64,000 nucleotides of DNA from positions 1,426,001 through 1,490,000 of the forward strand of contig NZ_KI912532.1 of assembly GCF_000519045.1 (NCBI RefSeq), in the 5' to 3' direction. How positions within the stretch are numbered: the stretch's first letter is position 1; every line of letters starts with the position of its first letter. The notes beneath the pieces were generated by a model. That model ran no database searches. It was given only the letters and a program-made list of their open reading frames with translations, and was not told where the DNA came from. Below are positions 8,342 to 17,819 of the stretch, piece after piece. A program made the translations under genes and the position numbers. Source of the stretch: Dechloromonas agitata is5. GTDB lineage: Bacteria > Pseudomonadota > Gammaproteobacteria > Burkholderiales > Rhodocyclaceae.

Positions 8342-9275
8342 GTCCCGTCCTTCCAAGATCGTCATTGCCTCCCGCGAATCCCGTCTGGCCATGTGGCAGG
8401 CGGTTCATGTCCAAAGTCGCTTGTCGAGTTTAAATCCCGGGTCGGAAGTTGTCATTCTTGGCATGACCACCAAGGGCGACCAGATCCTCGACCGGCCGCT
8501 CGCCGAAATCGGCGGCAAGGGCCTGTTCATCAAGGAACTCGAAGTGGCGATGCAGGAGGGCAAGGCCCACCTCGCCGTGCATTCGATGAAGGACGTGCCG
8601 ATGGTGATGCCGGAAGGCTTCGTGCTGGCTGCCATTTCGGCCCGCGAGAATCCGCGCGACGCCTTCGTCTCGAACAAGTACGCCGGCCTCGACGCGCTGC
8701 CGGCCGGGGCCGTGGTCGGCACCTCCAGCCTGCGTCGCGAGGCCATCCTGCGCGCCAAGTACCCGCAGCTGGTTATCAAGAGCCTGCGCGGCAACCTCGA
8801 TACCCGCCTGAAGAAGCTCGATGCCGGCGAGTACGACGCGATCATCCTGGCCGCTGCCGGCCTGATCCGTCTTGGCCTGAAGGATCGCATCAAGTCTGTC
8901 CTGACGCCGGAGCAGTCCCTGCCGGCACCGGGGCAGGGCGCGCTGGGCATCGAACTGGTCGAAGGCGATGCGGCGATGGCCGAGGTTGTCGCCCCGCTCA
9001 ACGACACCGAGACCGCCCACTGCGTCAAGGCCGAACGCGCCTTCTCGCGCGCCCTGGGCGGTTCCTGTCAGGTGCCGCTGGGCGGCTACGCGATCATCGA
9101 CCATGGCCAACTGTGGCTGCGCGGCTTTGTCGCCACGGTCGACGGCAAGGAAATGGTCAGCGCCGAACTGCGCGGCAACCCGGCGGACGACGAGGCGCTT
9201 GGTCGCCAGCTGGCCGAGACGCTGCGCGCCCAGGGGGCCGACGCCATCCTCGCCAAGCTCGCCTGCCACGCCTGA
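8340..9275 (+). CDS. hemC: Hydroxymethylbilane synthase (porphobilinogen deaminase)
   Basis: Joins four porphobilinogen units into hydroxymethylbilane in haem synthesis. 311 residues from the ATG at 8340 ([17 protein letters not shown]). Present are [25 protein letters not shown] (substrate-binding Arg residues), [11 protein letters not shown] and [11 protein letters not shown], whose Cys carries the dipyrromethane cofactor. First gene of hemC-hemD-hemX-hemY. No strong ribosome binding site precedes the start, and the start codon overlaps that of the divergent gene. Confidence 0.97.
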   Translation: MSRPSKIVIASRESRLAMWQAVHVQSRLSSLNPGSEVVILGMTTKGDQILDRPLAEIGGKGLFIKELEVAMQEGKAHLAVHSMKDVPMVMPEGFVLAAISARENPRDAFVSNKYAGLDALPAGAVVGTSSLRREAILRAKYPQLVIKSLRGNLDTRLKKLDAGEYDAIILAAAGLIRLGLKDRIKSVLTPEQSLPAPGQGALGIELVEGDAAMAEVVAPLNDTETAHCVKAERAFSRALGGSCQVPLGGYAIIDHGQLWLRGFVATVDGKEMVSAELRGNPADDEALGRQLAETLRAQGADAILAKLACHA

Positions 9276-9282
9276 TCTCGGC

Positions 9283-10065
9283 ATGAGCGTGGTCGGCCCG
9301 CTGGCCGGGCGCAGCATTGTCGTTACCCGGCCGCAGGCGCAGGCGGCGCCGCTGGCCGAGGCGATTGTCGCCGCCGGCGGCACCCCGATCGTCTTCCCGT
9401 TGCTCGAAATTGCGCCGGCGGCTGATCCGCAACCCCTAGCCGAAGCGGCGGCACGCCTGGCGGAGTACGCGGTGGCTGCCTTCGTCAGCCCGAACGCCGT
9501 CGAGCATGCCTTGCCGGTTCTCCTGACGCACGCCGCCTGGCCGGCCGGCCTGTTGCCGGCGGCTGTCGGGCAAGGCACGGTCAAGGCCCTGGCGGCGCGC
9601 GGCGTGACAGGTTGTATCGCGCCGACCGAACGTTTCGATTCCGAAGCTTTGCTCGCCCTGCCGGAGTTGGCCGCCGAGCGGGTCGCCGGCCGGCGTGTCG
9701 CCATTTTCCGAGGTGACGGCGGGCGCGAACTGCTGGCCGATACGTTGCGCCAGCGCGGGGCAACCGTCGATTGCATCACCTGCTACCGCCGCTCCGGCCC
9801 GTCGGACGGCATCGCTCCGCTGCTCAGTGCCTGGCGGCAGGGCCGGCTCGACGCCATCACCGTATCGAGCAGCGAGGGCCTGCGTTATCTGGTCGACCTG
9901 CTCGACGCCGAGGGGCTGGTTTTCCTGAAGGCAACCCCGCTCTTCGTGCCGCATGCCCGCATCGCAGAAAACGCCCGGGCACTGGGTTTGAGCAACATCG
10001 TCCTGACGGAAGCCGCCGATGCCGGCCTGATTGCCGGCCTGCGTGCTTATAATTGGCTGCAATGA
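9283..10065 (+). CDS. hemD: Uroporphyrinogen-III synthase
   Basis: Cyclises hydroxymethylbilane with D-ring inversion to uroporphyrinogen III. About 260 residues from the ATG at 9283, 7 bases after hemC. The sequence is divergent, as usual for HemD, but shows the opening GRSIVVTRPQAQAAPLAEAI, AAFVSPNAVEH, FRGDGGRELLADTL, CYRRSGP and AITVSSSEGLRYL, which line the cleft between its two alpha/beta domains. Its stop overlaps the hemX start (ATGA). Confidence 0.92.
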   Translation: MSVVGPLAGRSIVVTRPQAQAAPLAEAIVAAGGTPIVFPLLEIAPAADPQPLAEAAARLAEYAVAAFVSPNAVEHALPVLLTHAAWPAGLLPAAVGQGTVKALAARGVTGCIAPTERFDSEALLALPELAAERVAGRRVAIFRGDGGRELLADTLRQRGATVDCITCYRRSGPSDGIAPLLSAWRQGRLDAITVSSSEGLRYLVDLLDAEGLVFLKATPLFVPHARIAENARALGLSNIVLTEAADAGLIAGLRAYNWLQ

Positions 10066-11102
10066 GTACCGATACCCCTACCCCGCAAACCATCGCCCCG
10101 GCGGCCCAGCCGGCCCGTCGTTCGCCCCGCACTGGCCTGGCTCTGGCGCTCGCTCTGGTCGCCCTCGCTGTTGCCGGCTGGCAGTGGCATGAAACCCGCC
10201 AGCAACTCGACAGCCAGCAGCAGGAGGTTAGTCGCCGTCTGGCTGAATTCGACACCGGCAACAAGGAAGAACGTGGCGCGCAGAAGCAGTTGCGCGAGCA
10301 GGTCGAGGCACTGCACGCCAAACTGGGTGCCGTGGAAGATCGCTTCAGCGAATTCCAGGCGCAGACCGAGGCGCTCAAGGCGCTCAACCAGGAGATCGCA
10401 CGCGGCCGGGAGGAGGCCACGCTGCTCGAAGTCGAGCAGGCGGTCACCTTGGCGGGACAGCAACTGCAGCTGGCCGGCAACGTGCCGGTCGCCGTTCTCG
10501 CCCTGCAGACGGCCGATTCGCGCCTGGCCCGTCTCGACCGGCCGGCCTACCTGCCCTTGCGCAAGGCCCTGACCAAGGATCTGGAACGGCTGAACGCCCT
10601 GCCGTTTGTCGACATGCCCGGGATCAGCCTGCGCCTGGAACAGTTGATCCTCGGCGTCGACAAGTTGCCGCTGACCGCCTATGGCCGGCCGCTCGACAAG
10701 GCCGACGGAGCAAAGCCGGCGATCGCTGCGTCGTGGTGGCAGGCTGCTGCCGGCGAGGCCTGGCAGGAGTTGAAGGGCCTGATCCGCATCCAGCGCTTCG
10801 ACCGTGAGGATCCGGCGCTGCTGGCACCCGGCCAGGGCTTCCTGTTACGCGAAAACCTCAAGTTGCGCCTGCTTAATGCCCGTCTGGCCTTGTTCGCACG
10901 CGACCAGTGGACCTACCGGAATGAGCTGAAAGTGGCCCAGGAATGGCTGGGCAAGCATTTCGATACGAGCGACAAGGCAGTGCTTGCGGCCCAGGCGACC
11001 CTGCGTCAGATGACGGCAAGCGAGATCAATGTCGAACTGCCCAACCTGAACGACACCCAGGCTGCGCTGCGCAACCTGCGCCAGAGCAAGGAAAAGCGGT
11101 GA
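10062..11102 (+). CDS. hemX: HemX-type uroporphyrinogen-III C-methyltransferase-like membrane protein
   Basis: 346-residue single-pass membrane protein that accompanies hemCD in gamma- and betaproteobacteria. An N-terminal proline-rich tail is followed by one transmembrane helix (TGLALALALVALAVAGW, ~residues 27-43), then a coiled-coil stretch (QQLDSQQQEVSRRLAEF onward) and a mostly helical periplasmic domain. The 'uroporphyrin methyltransferase' label is historical; no SAM-binding motif is visible, so an organising role in tetrapyrrole metabolism is more likely. Overlaps hemD and hemY by 4 bases each. Confidence 0.88.
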   Translation: MSTDTPTPQTIAPAAQPARRSPRTGLALALALVALAVAGWQWHETRQQLDSQQQEVSRRLAEFDTGNKEERGAQKQLREQVEALHAKLGAVEDRFSEFQAQTEALKALNQEIARGREEATLLEVEQAVTLAGQQLQLAGNVPVAVLALQTADSRLARLDRPAYLPLRKALTKDLERLNALPFVDMPGISLRLEQLILGVDKLPLTAYGRPLDKADGAKPAIAASWWQAAAGEAWQELKGLIRIQRFDREDPALLAPGQGFLLRENLKLRLLNARLALFARDQWTYRNELKVAQEWLGKHFDTSDKAVLAAQATLRQMTASEINVELPNLNDTQAALRNLRQSKEKR

Positions 11103-12283
11103 AGGGCCTGTTCTGGATACTGGCCCTGTTCGGGCTGGCGGTGGTTGCGGCGCTCGGCGCCCGCTTCAACGATGGCTACCTGCTGCTGATCGTGCCGCCC
11201 TGGCGGGCCGAGGTGTCGCTCAACCTCTTCATCATCGCGCTGCTCGGCTTGTTCCTCGCCTTTTATGCGGCCCTGCGCTTGCTCGTCGTTACCTTCGGTT
11301 TGCCCGGCCGGGTCCGCGAATACCGCGCCCGCCGCCAGCGCGACCAGGCCGGAATGGTCTTTCAGGATGCCGTCCGCCTGCTCTTCGAAGGGCGCTTCGG
11401 CCAAGCCATGAAAAAAGCCGCGGAAGCGCACGGTAACGGCACGGCCCCCGGCCTCTCGGCGCTGATCGCGGCGCGGGCTGCCCAGCGCATGCGCGAGCCG
11501 GAAAAGCAGCAATACTGGTTGGAGCACGCCAAGACCGACGATCCGCGCACCGAGGCGGCAACCCTGATGCTCGACGCCGAAATGGCCAACGAGGAACGCC
11601 GCTTCGCCGATGCGCTGGCTGCGCTGGATCGCCTGCAGGGCAAGCAGGGGCGGCACATTGCCGCCTTGCGCCTGGAGTTGCGCGCCCGTCAGGGCAGCGG
11701 TGACTGGGACGGTGTGCTGCGGCTTGTCCGTCAATTGGCCAAGCGTGATGCACTGCCGGCCGAAGTGGTGGCCGAAGTGCGCACCCAGGCACACCTGGCC
11801 AATATTGCCCGGTGCAGCAAGGATGCGGCGCAACTGACGGCCTATCTGCGCGCCCTGCCCGAGGCGGAGCGCGGCCGGCGGATTGCCCTGGCGGCGGCGA
11901 AGGCGCTGGTGGCTGTCGGCGCCGATGGCGAGGCACAGAAGCTGATCGAGGCCGTACTGGACGGCGCGGACAATGACGATTGGTCATCCGAGCTGGCGGC
12001 CATCTACGGTCGCTTGACCGGCGGCGAATCGACAGCCCGCATCGCCCGGGCGGAGACCTGGTTGCGCCGCCATCCGGACGATGCCGTCCTGCTCATGGCG
12101 CTGGGCCGCATGTGCCAGCGCCAGCGCCTGTGGGGCAAGGCGCAGAGCTACCTGGAGGCGTCGTTGGCGGTTGCTCCGAGCCAGGAAGCGCATCTTGAAC
12201 TGGCACGTTTGCTCGACCAGCTTGATCGGGGCGACGAGGCCAACCAACATTACCGGGCCAGCGCCCAGCTTGACGCTCGCTAG
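11099..12283 (+). CDS. hemY: HemY-type TPR membrane protein
   Basis: 394 residues from the GTG at 11099, which overlaps the hemX stop (GTGA). Two transmembrane helices form a hairpin at the N-terminus (FWILALFGLAVVAALGA; LFIIALLGLFLAFYAAL), then a cytosolic array of TPR-like helices to the end (for example LLMALGRMCQRQRLWGKA and AHLELARLLDQLDRGDEA). This family is linked to late haem synthesis or quality control, but is not the protoporphyrinogen oxidase also called HemY in Bacillus. Last gene of the hem operon. Confidence 0.88.
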   Translation: MKGLFWILALFGLAVVAALGARFNDGYLLLIVPPWRAEVSLNLFIIALLGLFLAFYAALRLLVVTFGLPGRVREYRARRQRDQAGMVFQDAVRLLFEGRFGQAMKKAAEAHGNGTAPGLSALIAARAAQRMREPEKQQYWLEHAKTDDPRTEAATLMLDAEMANEERRFADALAALDRLQGKQGRHIAALRLELRARQGSGDWDGVLRLVRQLAKRDALPAEVVAEVRTQAHLANIARCSKDAAQLTAYLRALPEAERGRRIALAAAKALVAVGADGEAQKLIEAVLDGADNDDWSSELAAIYGRLTGGESTARIARAETWLRRHPDDAVLLMALGRMCQRQRLWGKAQSYLEASLAVAPSQEAHLELARLLDQLDRGDEANQHYRASAQLDAR

Positions 12284-12307
12284 GCACGACCGGATCGGAG
12301 AGGGAAC

Positions 12308-12547
12308 ATGCTGAATATCGACCTGCGGAAAATCTACAACTTCTATCCGGTCGAGCCGGCGCCCGATCCCGCAGCCCTGCCGACCGGCGGCGATGTCTAT
12401 TACGAATGCCTGGATTGCGCGGTCATCGTCAATTCCGTGCCGCACATCAAGGCGGCCTGCGCCTGCGGCAATCTGAATGGCGGAGGCGGCAAGATGGGTG
12501 TGAAAAACCCGGCACGCGTCCGGGTGGTCAAGGGAAAGCTGAAATAG
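12308..12547 (+). CDS. Small Cys-rich conserved protein
   Basis: 79-residue protein, not assigned to a named family. A good ribosome binding site (GGAGAGGGAAC) ends right before the ATG. The centre has ECLDC...ACACG, four Cys in CxxC and CxC pairs that may hold zinc, and the tail is basic (KNPARVRVVKGKLK), suggesting nucleic acid or protein binding. It follows hemY by 24 bases in the same direction and may be cotranscribed. Confidence 0.65.
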   Translation: MLNIDLRKIYNFYPVEPAPDPAALPTGGDVYYECLDCAVIVNSVPHIKAACACGNLNGGGGKMGVKNPARVRVVKGKLK

Positions 12548-12610
12548 TCGCGAGTCGTTAGCGAATATTTTGGGGGGCTGGGCGCCCCGGGTTTTGCCAA
12601 CAACGGGTAA

Positions 12611-13519
12611 CTAGCAACTGCCGTCCAGCCAGTCCTGCGGCTTGAGGAAGATGTCGTAGAGTTCCGCTTCCGGCGTACCCGCCGCCGGTTTCCAGTCGTA
12701 GCGCCATTTGACGATGGGGGGCAGGGACATCAGGATGGATTCCGTGCGGCCACCCGACTGCAGGCCGAACAGGGTGCCGCGATCCCAGACCAGGTTGAAT
12801 TCGACATAGCGGCCGCGGCGGTAGGCCTGGAAATCGCGTTCGCGCTCGCCATAAGGTGTGTCACGGCGCTTCGCCAATACCGGCAGATAGGCCTGGGTGA
12901 AGGCATCGCCGACCGCCTGGGTCAGTGCGAAACAGCGCTCGAAGCCGCCTTCGTTGAGATCGTCGAAGAAAATGCCGCCGACACCGCGCGGCTCGTTGCG
13001 GTGCTTGAGGAAGAAGTACTCGTCGCACCAGGCCTTGTACTTCGCATAAACCGCGTCACCGAACGGGGCGAGCGCGTCGCGGCAGGTCCGGTGGAAATGC
13101 TGCACATCCTCGCGCTGGCCGTAGTAGGGGGTCATGTCCATGCCGCCGCCGAACCACCAGGCCGGCTCCTCGTCTTCCTTGGTGGCGACGAAGCAGCGCA
13201 CGTTCATGTGGGCCGTCGGGCAATAGGGATTGCGCGGATGCAGGACCAGCGAGACGCCCATGGCTTCCCAGGCGCGGCCGGCCAGCTGCGGGCGAACGGC
13301 GGTGGCCGAGGCGGGCAGGGATTGGCCGGTGACGTGCGAGAAATTGACGCCGCCCCGCTCGAAAAAGTCACCTTCCTCGATCAGGCGCGACATGCCGCCG
13401 CCGCCTTCGGGGCGCTGCCAGCTGTCGCTGCGGAAGGGTTGGCCGTCGAAGGCTTCGAGCTCAGCGACGATGCGGCTTTGCAGGCCGGTGAAGTAGTCCT
13501 TGAGGCGGGTGGTATCCAT
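12611..13519 (-). CDS. hemF: Oxygen-dependent coproporphyrinogen III oxidase
   Basis: Aerobic oxidative decarboxylation of coproporphyrinogen III to protoporphyrinogen IX. 302 residues from the ATG at 13517-13519, with ribosome binding site CCGGAG. Hallmarks are [50 protein letters not shown] and [14 protein letters not shown]. It is convergent with the hem operon. The purD terminator lies directly upstream of its start, so its promoter must lie within that terminator/3' purD region or transcription must read through. Confidence 0.97.
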   Translation of the reverse strand: MDTTRLKDYFTGLQSRIVAELEAFDGQPFRSDSWQRPEGGGGMSRLIEEGDFFERGGVNFSHVTGQSLPASATAVRPQLAGRAWEAMGVSLVLHPRNPYCPTAHMNVRCFVATKEDEEPAWWFGGGMDMTPYYGQREDVQHFHRTCRDALAPFGDAVYAKYKAWCDEYFFLKHRNEPRGVGGIFFDDLNEGGFERCFALTQAVGDAFTQAYLPVLAKRRDTPYGERERDFQAYRRGRYVEFNLVWDRGTLFGLQSGGRTESILMSLPPIVKWRYDWKPAAGTPEAELYDIFLKPQDWLDGSC

Positions 13520-13534
13520 CGTGTCTCCGGAAAA

Positions 13535-13562
13535 TGTAAAACGGGCGGCCAGGGCCGCCCGT
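13535..13562 (-). terminator. Rho-independent terminator after purD
   Basis: Stem ACGGGCGGC / GCCGCCCGT (9-10 bp, tight loop), followed on the minus strand by TTTTACATTTT. It ends only about 16 bases before the hemF start codon. Confidence 0.8.
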
Positions 13563-13586
13563 CTGAGTGGTTTTGCGCCGAAAGGT

Positions 13587-14864
13587 TCAGCGGCCGATCG
13601 CGCGGTAGCCGATGTCCTTGCGGTATTGCATGCCATCCCAGGCGATCTGGGCGGCGGCCTCGTAGGCGGCCTTCTGGGCCAGCTTGACGTTTTCGCCAAG
13701 CGCGGTGACGCACAACACGCGACCGCCGGCAGTCACCACCTGGCCATCCTTGTCTGCAGTACCGGCGTGGAAGACGTGGCAGTCCTCGTTGAAGCGGTTG
13801 GCCTTGGGCAGGCCGCCGATGACGTCGCCCTTCTTCGGTGTGTCCGGATAGTTGGCTGCGGCGAGCACGACGCCGAGTGCGATGCGGCGATCCCATTCGG
13901 CTTCGATCTGGTCGAGCGTACCGGCGATGCCATGTTCGAGCAGGGTGACGAAATCGGATTTCAGGCGCATCAGGATCGGCTGGGTTTCCGGGTCGCCCAT
14001 GCGGCAGTTGAATTCCAGTGTCTTGACCGAGCCGTCCTTGCCGATCATCAGGCCGGCGTACAGGAAGCCGGTGAACGGGATGCCGTCCGCCGCCATGCCG
14101 CGCACGGTGGGCAGGATGATTTCGCGCATCGCCTTGGCGTGTACTTCCGGTGTGACGCAGGGAGCCGGGGAGTAGGCGCCCATGCCACCGGTGTTCGGGC
14201 CCTGGTCGCCGTCGAAGATGCGCTTGTGATCCTGGCTGGAGGCGAGCGGCAGGACGTTCTTGCCGTCGACCATGACGATGAAGCTGGCTTCCTCGCCGTC
14301 GAGGAAATCCTCGATCACGACGCGGGCGCCGGCATCACCCAGCTTGTTGCCGGACAACATGTCGTCGATGGCAGCGTGGGCTTCATCCAGGTTCATCGCC
14401 ACGACGACGCCCTTGCCAGCCGCCAGGCCGTCGGCCTTGATGACGATGGGCGCACCCTGCTTGTCGATGTAGGCATGAGCTGCGGCGGCATCGGAGAAGG
14501 TTTCGAAGCCGGCGGTCGGAATGTTGTGGCGGGCCATGAAGCGCTTGGCGAAATCCTTGGAGGATTCGAGCTGCGCAGCTTCCTTGGTCGGGCCGAAGAT
14601 CTTCAGGCCCCGGGTGCGGAAGACGTTGACCACGCCGGCGGCCAGCGGCGCTTCCGGGCCGACCAGTGTCAGGTGAATCTTGTTCTGCTCGGCGAAATCA
14701 GCCAGGGCTTCCGGGTCGGTGATATTGACGTTTTCCAGCTCGTGTTCGCGCGCCGTGCCGGCATTGCCGGGGGCGACGTACACTTTCTGCAGGCCGGGTG
14801 TCTGCGCCAGCTTCCAGGCCATGGCGTGTTCGCGGCCGCCGGAACCGATTACCAGTAGTTTCAT
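13587..14864 (-). CDS. purD: Phosphoribosylamine-glycine ligase (GARS)
   Basis: ATP-grasp enzyme for the second step of purine synthesis (phosphoribosylamine + glycine to GAR). 425 residues, full length. The opening [17 protein letters not shown], the ATP-grasp loop [18 protein letters not shown] and the metal/nucleotide region FTGFLYAG...[13 protein letters not shown] are intact. Last gene of dusB-fis-purH-purD, 27 bases after purH, with a strong terminator behind it. Confidence 0.97.
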   Translation of the reverse strand: MKLLVIGSGGREHAMAWKLAQTPGLQKVYVAPGNAGTAREHELENVNITDPEALADFAEQNKIHLTLVGPEAPLAAGVVNVFRTRGLKIFGPTKEAAQLESSKDFAKRFMARHNIPTAGFETFSDAAAAHAYIDKQGAPIVIKADGLAAGKGVVVAMNLDEAHAAIDDMLSGNKLGDAGARVVIEDFLDGEEASFIVMVDGKNVLPLASSQDHKRIFDGDQGPNTGGMGAYSPAPCVTPEVHAKAMREIILPTVRGMAADGIPFTGFLYAGLMIGKDGSVKTLEFNCRMGDPETQPILMRLKSDFVTLLEHGIAGTLDQIEAEWDRRIALGVVLAAANYPDTPKKGDVIGGLPKANRFNEDCHVFHAGTADKDGQVVTAGGRVLCVTALGENVKLAQKAAYEAAAQIAWDGMQYRKDIGYRAIGR

Positions 14865-14891
14865 GGCTAATCTCTTCGAGTGTCGTTGTTA

Positions 14892-16484
14892 TTAGTGACG
14901 GAAGTGGCGGGCGCCGGTGAACACCATCGCGATGCCGTGTTCGTCGGCCGCGGCGATGACTTCCTCGTCGCGCATCGAGCCACCCGGCTGGATAACCGCG
15001 CTGGCGCCGGCTTCAGCCAGCACGTCGAGGCCGTCGCGGAACGGGAAGAACGCGTCGGAGGCGACGACCGAACCCTTGAGCGACAGACCGGCGTTGGTGG
15101 CCTTGATACTGGCGATCTTGGTCGAATCGACGCGGCTCATCTGGCCGGCGCCGACGCCGAGGGTCATGCCGCCGCCGCAGAAGACGATGGCGTTGGACTT
15201 GACGAACTTGGCGACGCGCTCGGCGAAGAGCAGGTCTTCGATCTGCTGGGCGGTCGGCTGGACCTTGGTGACGACCTTCAGGCCGCTGGCTTGCGCGGTG
15301 AAGTCGTCCGCCGTCTGCACCAGCAGGCCGCCGCCGACGCGCTTCAGTTCCAGCTTGTTCAGGTCGCGGCCGAGCGGCACGACCAGCACGCGCAGGTTGG
15401 TCTTGGACGCCAGGGCAGCCTTGGCTTCGGCGGTGAAGGACGGGGCGATCAGCACTTCGACGAAGTGCTTGCGCTCATTCATGGCGTTGACCACATCGAG
15501 GCCGACTTCGCCGTTGAAGGCGATGATGCCGCCGAAGGCGGAGGTCGAGTCGGTCTTGAAGGCCTTTTCGTAAGCGCCGAGCAGGGTGCCGTCGATGGCC
15601 ACGCCGCACGGGTTGGCGTGCTTGATGATGACGCAGGCCGGCGCGTCGAAGGCCTTGACGCATTCCCAGGCGGCGTCCGAGTCGGCGATGTTGTTGTAGG
15701 ACAGTTCCTTGCCCTGCAACTGGGTGTAAGCGGCGATGCTGCCTGGCAGCGCGACGGTGTCGCGGTAGAAGGCGGCTTGCTGGTGCGAGTTCTCGCCGTA
15801 GCGCAGGATTTCGGTGCGGTCGAAAGCCAGTTGCAGCTTGGCCGGGAAGATGGCCGGAACCGGGGCGGCTTCGGCCGGCTTGGCTTCGACGCCTTCGTCC
15901 AGGCCGGTCAGCCAGTTGGCGATCATGCTGTCGTAACGGGCGGTGTGCGTGAAGGCCTTCTTGGCCAGGTTGAAGCGGGTGGCCAGTTGCAGGGCACCAC
16001 CGTTGGCCTTCATTTCGGCGAGCAGCGGGGCGTAGTCTTCCGGATCGGTGACGATGGCAACGCCGTTGTAGTTCTTGGCCGAGGAGCGGACCATGGCCGG
16101 GCCGCCGATGTCGATATTCTCGATGGCGTCTTCCAGCGTCACACCCGGCTTGGCGATGGTGGCGGCGAACGGGTAGAGGTTCACGCAGACCAGGTCGATG
16201 GTTGGGATGCCGTGCTGCGAGAGGGTGGCCATGTGCTCGGCCAGATCGCGGCGGGCCAGGATGCCGCCGTGCACCTTCGGGTGCAGGGTCTTGACGCGGC
16301 CATCGAGCATTTCCGGGAAGCCGGTGTAGTCGCCGATTTCGGTGACGGCCAGGCCGGCGTCACGCAGCATCTTGGCGGTGCCGCCGGTGGACAGCAGCTT
16401 GACGCCTTGCGCGGCGAGGCCCTGGGCGAATTCGAGAACCCCGGTTTTGTCGGAGACGGAAATCAGTGCTTGCTTGATGGTCAT
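14892..16484 (-). CDS. purH: Bifunctional AICAR transformylase / IMP cyclohydrolase
   Basis: Catalyses the last two steps of IMP synthesis. 530 residues. Residues 1-~200 form the MGS-like cyclohydrolase domain ([31 protein letters not shown]). The remainder is the transformylase, with the catalytic Lys-His pair in [13 protein letters not shown] and the C-terminal [12 protein letters not shown]. Six bases separate it from fis; purD follows. Confidence 0.97.
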   Translation of the reverse strand: MTIKQALISVSDKTGVLEFAQGLAAQGVKLLSTGGTAKMLRDAGLAVTEIGDYTGFPEMLDGRVKTLHPKVHGGILARRDLAEHMATLSQHGIPTIDLVCVNLYPFAATIAKPGVTLEDAIENIDIGGPAMVRSSAKNYNGVAIVTDPEDYAPLLAEMKANGGALQLATRFNLAKKAFTHTARYDSMIANWLTGLDEGVEAKPAEAAPVPAIFPAKLQLAFDRTEILRYGENSHQQAAFYRDTVALPGSIAAYTQLQGKELSYNNIADSDAAWECVKAFDAPACVIIKHANPCGVAIDGTLLGAYEKAFKTDSTSAFGGIIAFNGEVGLDVVNAMNERKHFVEVLIAPSFTAEAKAALASKTNLRVLVVPLGRDLNKLELKRVGGGLLVQTADDFTAQASGLKVVTKVQPTAQQIEDLLFAERVAKFVKSNAIVFCGGGMTLGVGAGQMSRVDSTKIASIKATNAGLSLKGSVVASDAFFPFRDGLDVLAEAGASAVIQPGGSMRDEEVIAAADEHGIAMVFTGARHFRH

Positions 16485-16490
16485 GGCGAT

Positions 16491-16724
16491 TTACAGAAGT
16501 TGATGTTCGGTGAGTTTCTTGCGCAGTGTGTTGCGGTTGATGCCCAGCATCTCGGCCGCCAGCGTCTGGTTGCTGCCGGCCTTGGTGAGCACGACTTCCA
16601 GCATCGGTCGCTCGATCTTTCTCAGGACCATGTCATAGATGGCGGCCGGCTTTTCGCCATCGAGATCCCGGAAATACTGCTCCAGCGCGTCAACGACGCA
16701 TTGCCCCAAATCATGTTGGCTCAT
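16491..16724 (-). CDS. fis: DNA-binding protein Fis
   Basis: Nucleoid protein and regulator, 77 residues. The C-terminal helix-turn-helix (KAGSNQTLAAEMLGINRNTL) is the typical Fis one and the N-terminal dimerisation half is shortened, as is normal in betaproteobacteria. The start overlaps the dusB stop by 4 bases (ATGA), the conserved dusB-fis pairing. Confidence 0.95.
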   Translation of the reverse strand: MSQHDLGQCVVDALEQYFRDLDGEKPAAIYDMVLRKIERPMLEVVLTKAGSNQTLAAEMLGINRNTLRKKLTEHQLL

Positions 16725-17749
16725 GCTGCCAACGCCTCCTCTTGTGTTTTGTTATCTTCGTACTGCAGGTGTTCGTGCTCTTCCGCGTAACGCAGGAAGA
16801 ATTCGTTGACCGCCTGGTGCTGCAACTCCACGGTCGGCAGCGTGTTCATCACCTTGCGGAACGCCGCCGAGCCGATCAGGCCCTTGGTGTACCAGGAGAT
16901 GTGCTTGCGCGCGACCTTGACCCCCGTGTCCAGACCGTAGAAATCGTAAAGGTCTTCAAGATGTGCCATCAGGATGGCGTGAATCTCGGAAACTGGGGCC
17001 GGTGCCAGCTTTTTGCCGGTCTTCAGATAGTGTTCGATCTCGCGGAACAGCCAGGGGCGACCCTGCGCAGCGCGGCCGATCATGAGTCCGTCCGCGCCGG
17101 TCACATCGAGGACGTGCCTGGCCTTCTCGGGGGTCGTGATGTCGCCGTTGGCGATGACCGGAATCTTCACCAGCGTCTTGACGTAGGCGATGGTGTCGTA
17201 CTCGGCCTCGCCGGTGTATTGCTGGCAGCGCGTCCGGCCGTGGATGGCGACGGCGCGGATGCCGGCACTCTCGGCGATGCGCGCGATGTTCGGCGCGTTC
17301 TTGTTGGCGATGTTCCAGCCGGTGCGGAATTTGAGCGTCACGGGCGTGTTCGGCACGGCGCCGACCACGGCGTCGAGGATGTCGCCGACCAGTTGCTCGT
17401 TCTGCATCAGTGCCGAGCCGGCCATCACGTTACAGACCTTCTTGGCCGGACAACCCATGTTGATGTCGATGATCTGGGCGCCGTTATCGACGTTGTGCTT
17501 GGCCGCTTCGGCCATCATCTTGGGATCGGCCCCGGCGATCTGCACCGAGATCGGCTCGACTTCACCCGTGTGATTCGCCCGGCGCAGCGTCTTGGCGCTG
17601 CCGTAAAGCAGCGAGTTGGACGTGACCATCTCGGAGACGGCCAGCCCGGCCCCCATCTTCTTGCACAACTGGCGGAACGGACGATCCGTAACACCCGCCA
17701 TCGGCGCAACGAAGAGATTGTTTCGCAAGGTAAAACCGGCAAATTCCAT
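16721..17749 (-). CDS. dusB: tRNA-dihydrouridine synthase B
   Basis: FMN-dependent reduction of uridines in the tRNA D-loop. 342 residues from the ATG at 17747-17749 (MEFAGFTLRNNLFVAPMAG); an upstream in-frame ATG would add 14 Pro/Ser-rich residues and is unlikely. APMAGVTDRPFR, INMGCPAKKVCN with the catalytic Cys, IHGRTRCQQYTG and VIANGDITTPEKA are visible. First gene of dusB-fis-purH-purD. Confidence 0.96.
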   Translation of the reverse strand: MEFAGFTLRNNLFVAPMAGVTDRPFRQLCKKMGAGLAVSEMVTSNSLLYGSAKTLRRANHTGEVEPISVQIAGADPKMMAEAAKHNVDNGAQIIDINMGCPAKKVCNVMAGSALMQNEQLVGDILDAVVGAVPNTPVTLKFRTGWNIANKNAPNIARIAESAGIRAVAIHGRTRCQQYTGEAEYDTIAYVKTLVKIPVIANGDITTPEKARHVLDVTGADGLMIGRAAQGRPWLFREIEHYLKTGKKLAPAPVSEIHAILMAHLEDLYDFYGLDTGVKVARKHISWYTKGLIGSAAFRKVMNTLPTVELQHQAVNEFFLRYAEEHEHLQYEDNKTQEEALAA

Positions 17750-17789
17750 GGGCGAGCGGGGGGTAGGGCAGGGCGAGGGGAAGGCGCGC

Positions 17790-17795
17790 ATTCTA
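17790..17795 (-). promoter_or_regulatory. Candidate -10 box of dusB-fis promoter
   Basis: TAGAAT on the minus strand in the context GGGTAGAATGCGCGCC, about 40 bases before the dusB start, similar to the boxes before hemC and algZ. A TTGACT lies 22 bases further upstream, which is too far for a standard -35. Confidence 0.45.
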
Positions 17796-17819
17796 CCCGA
17801 AAGGGCGCCTAAAAAATAG

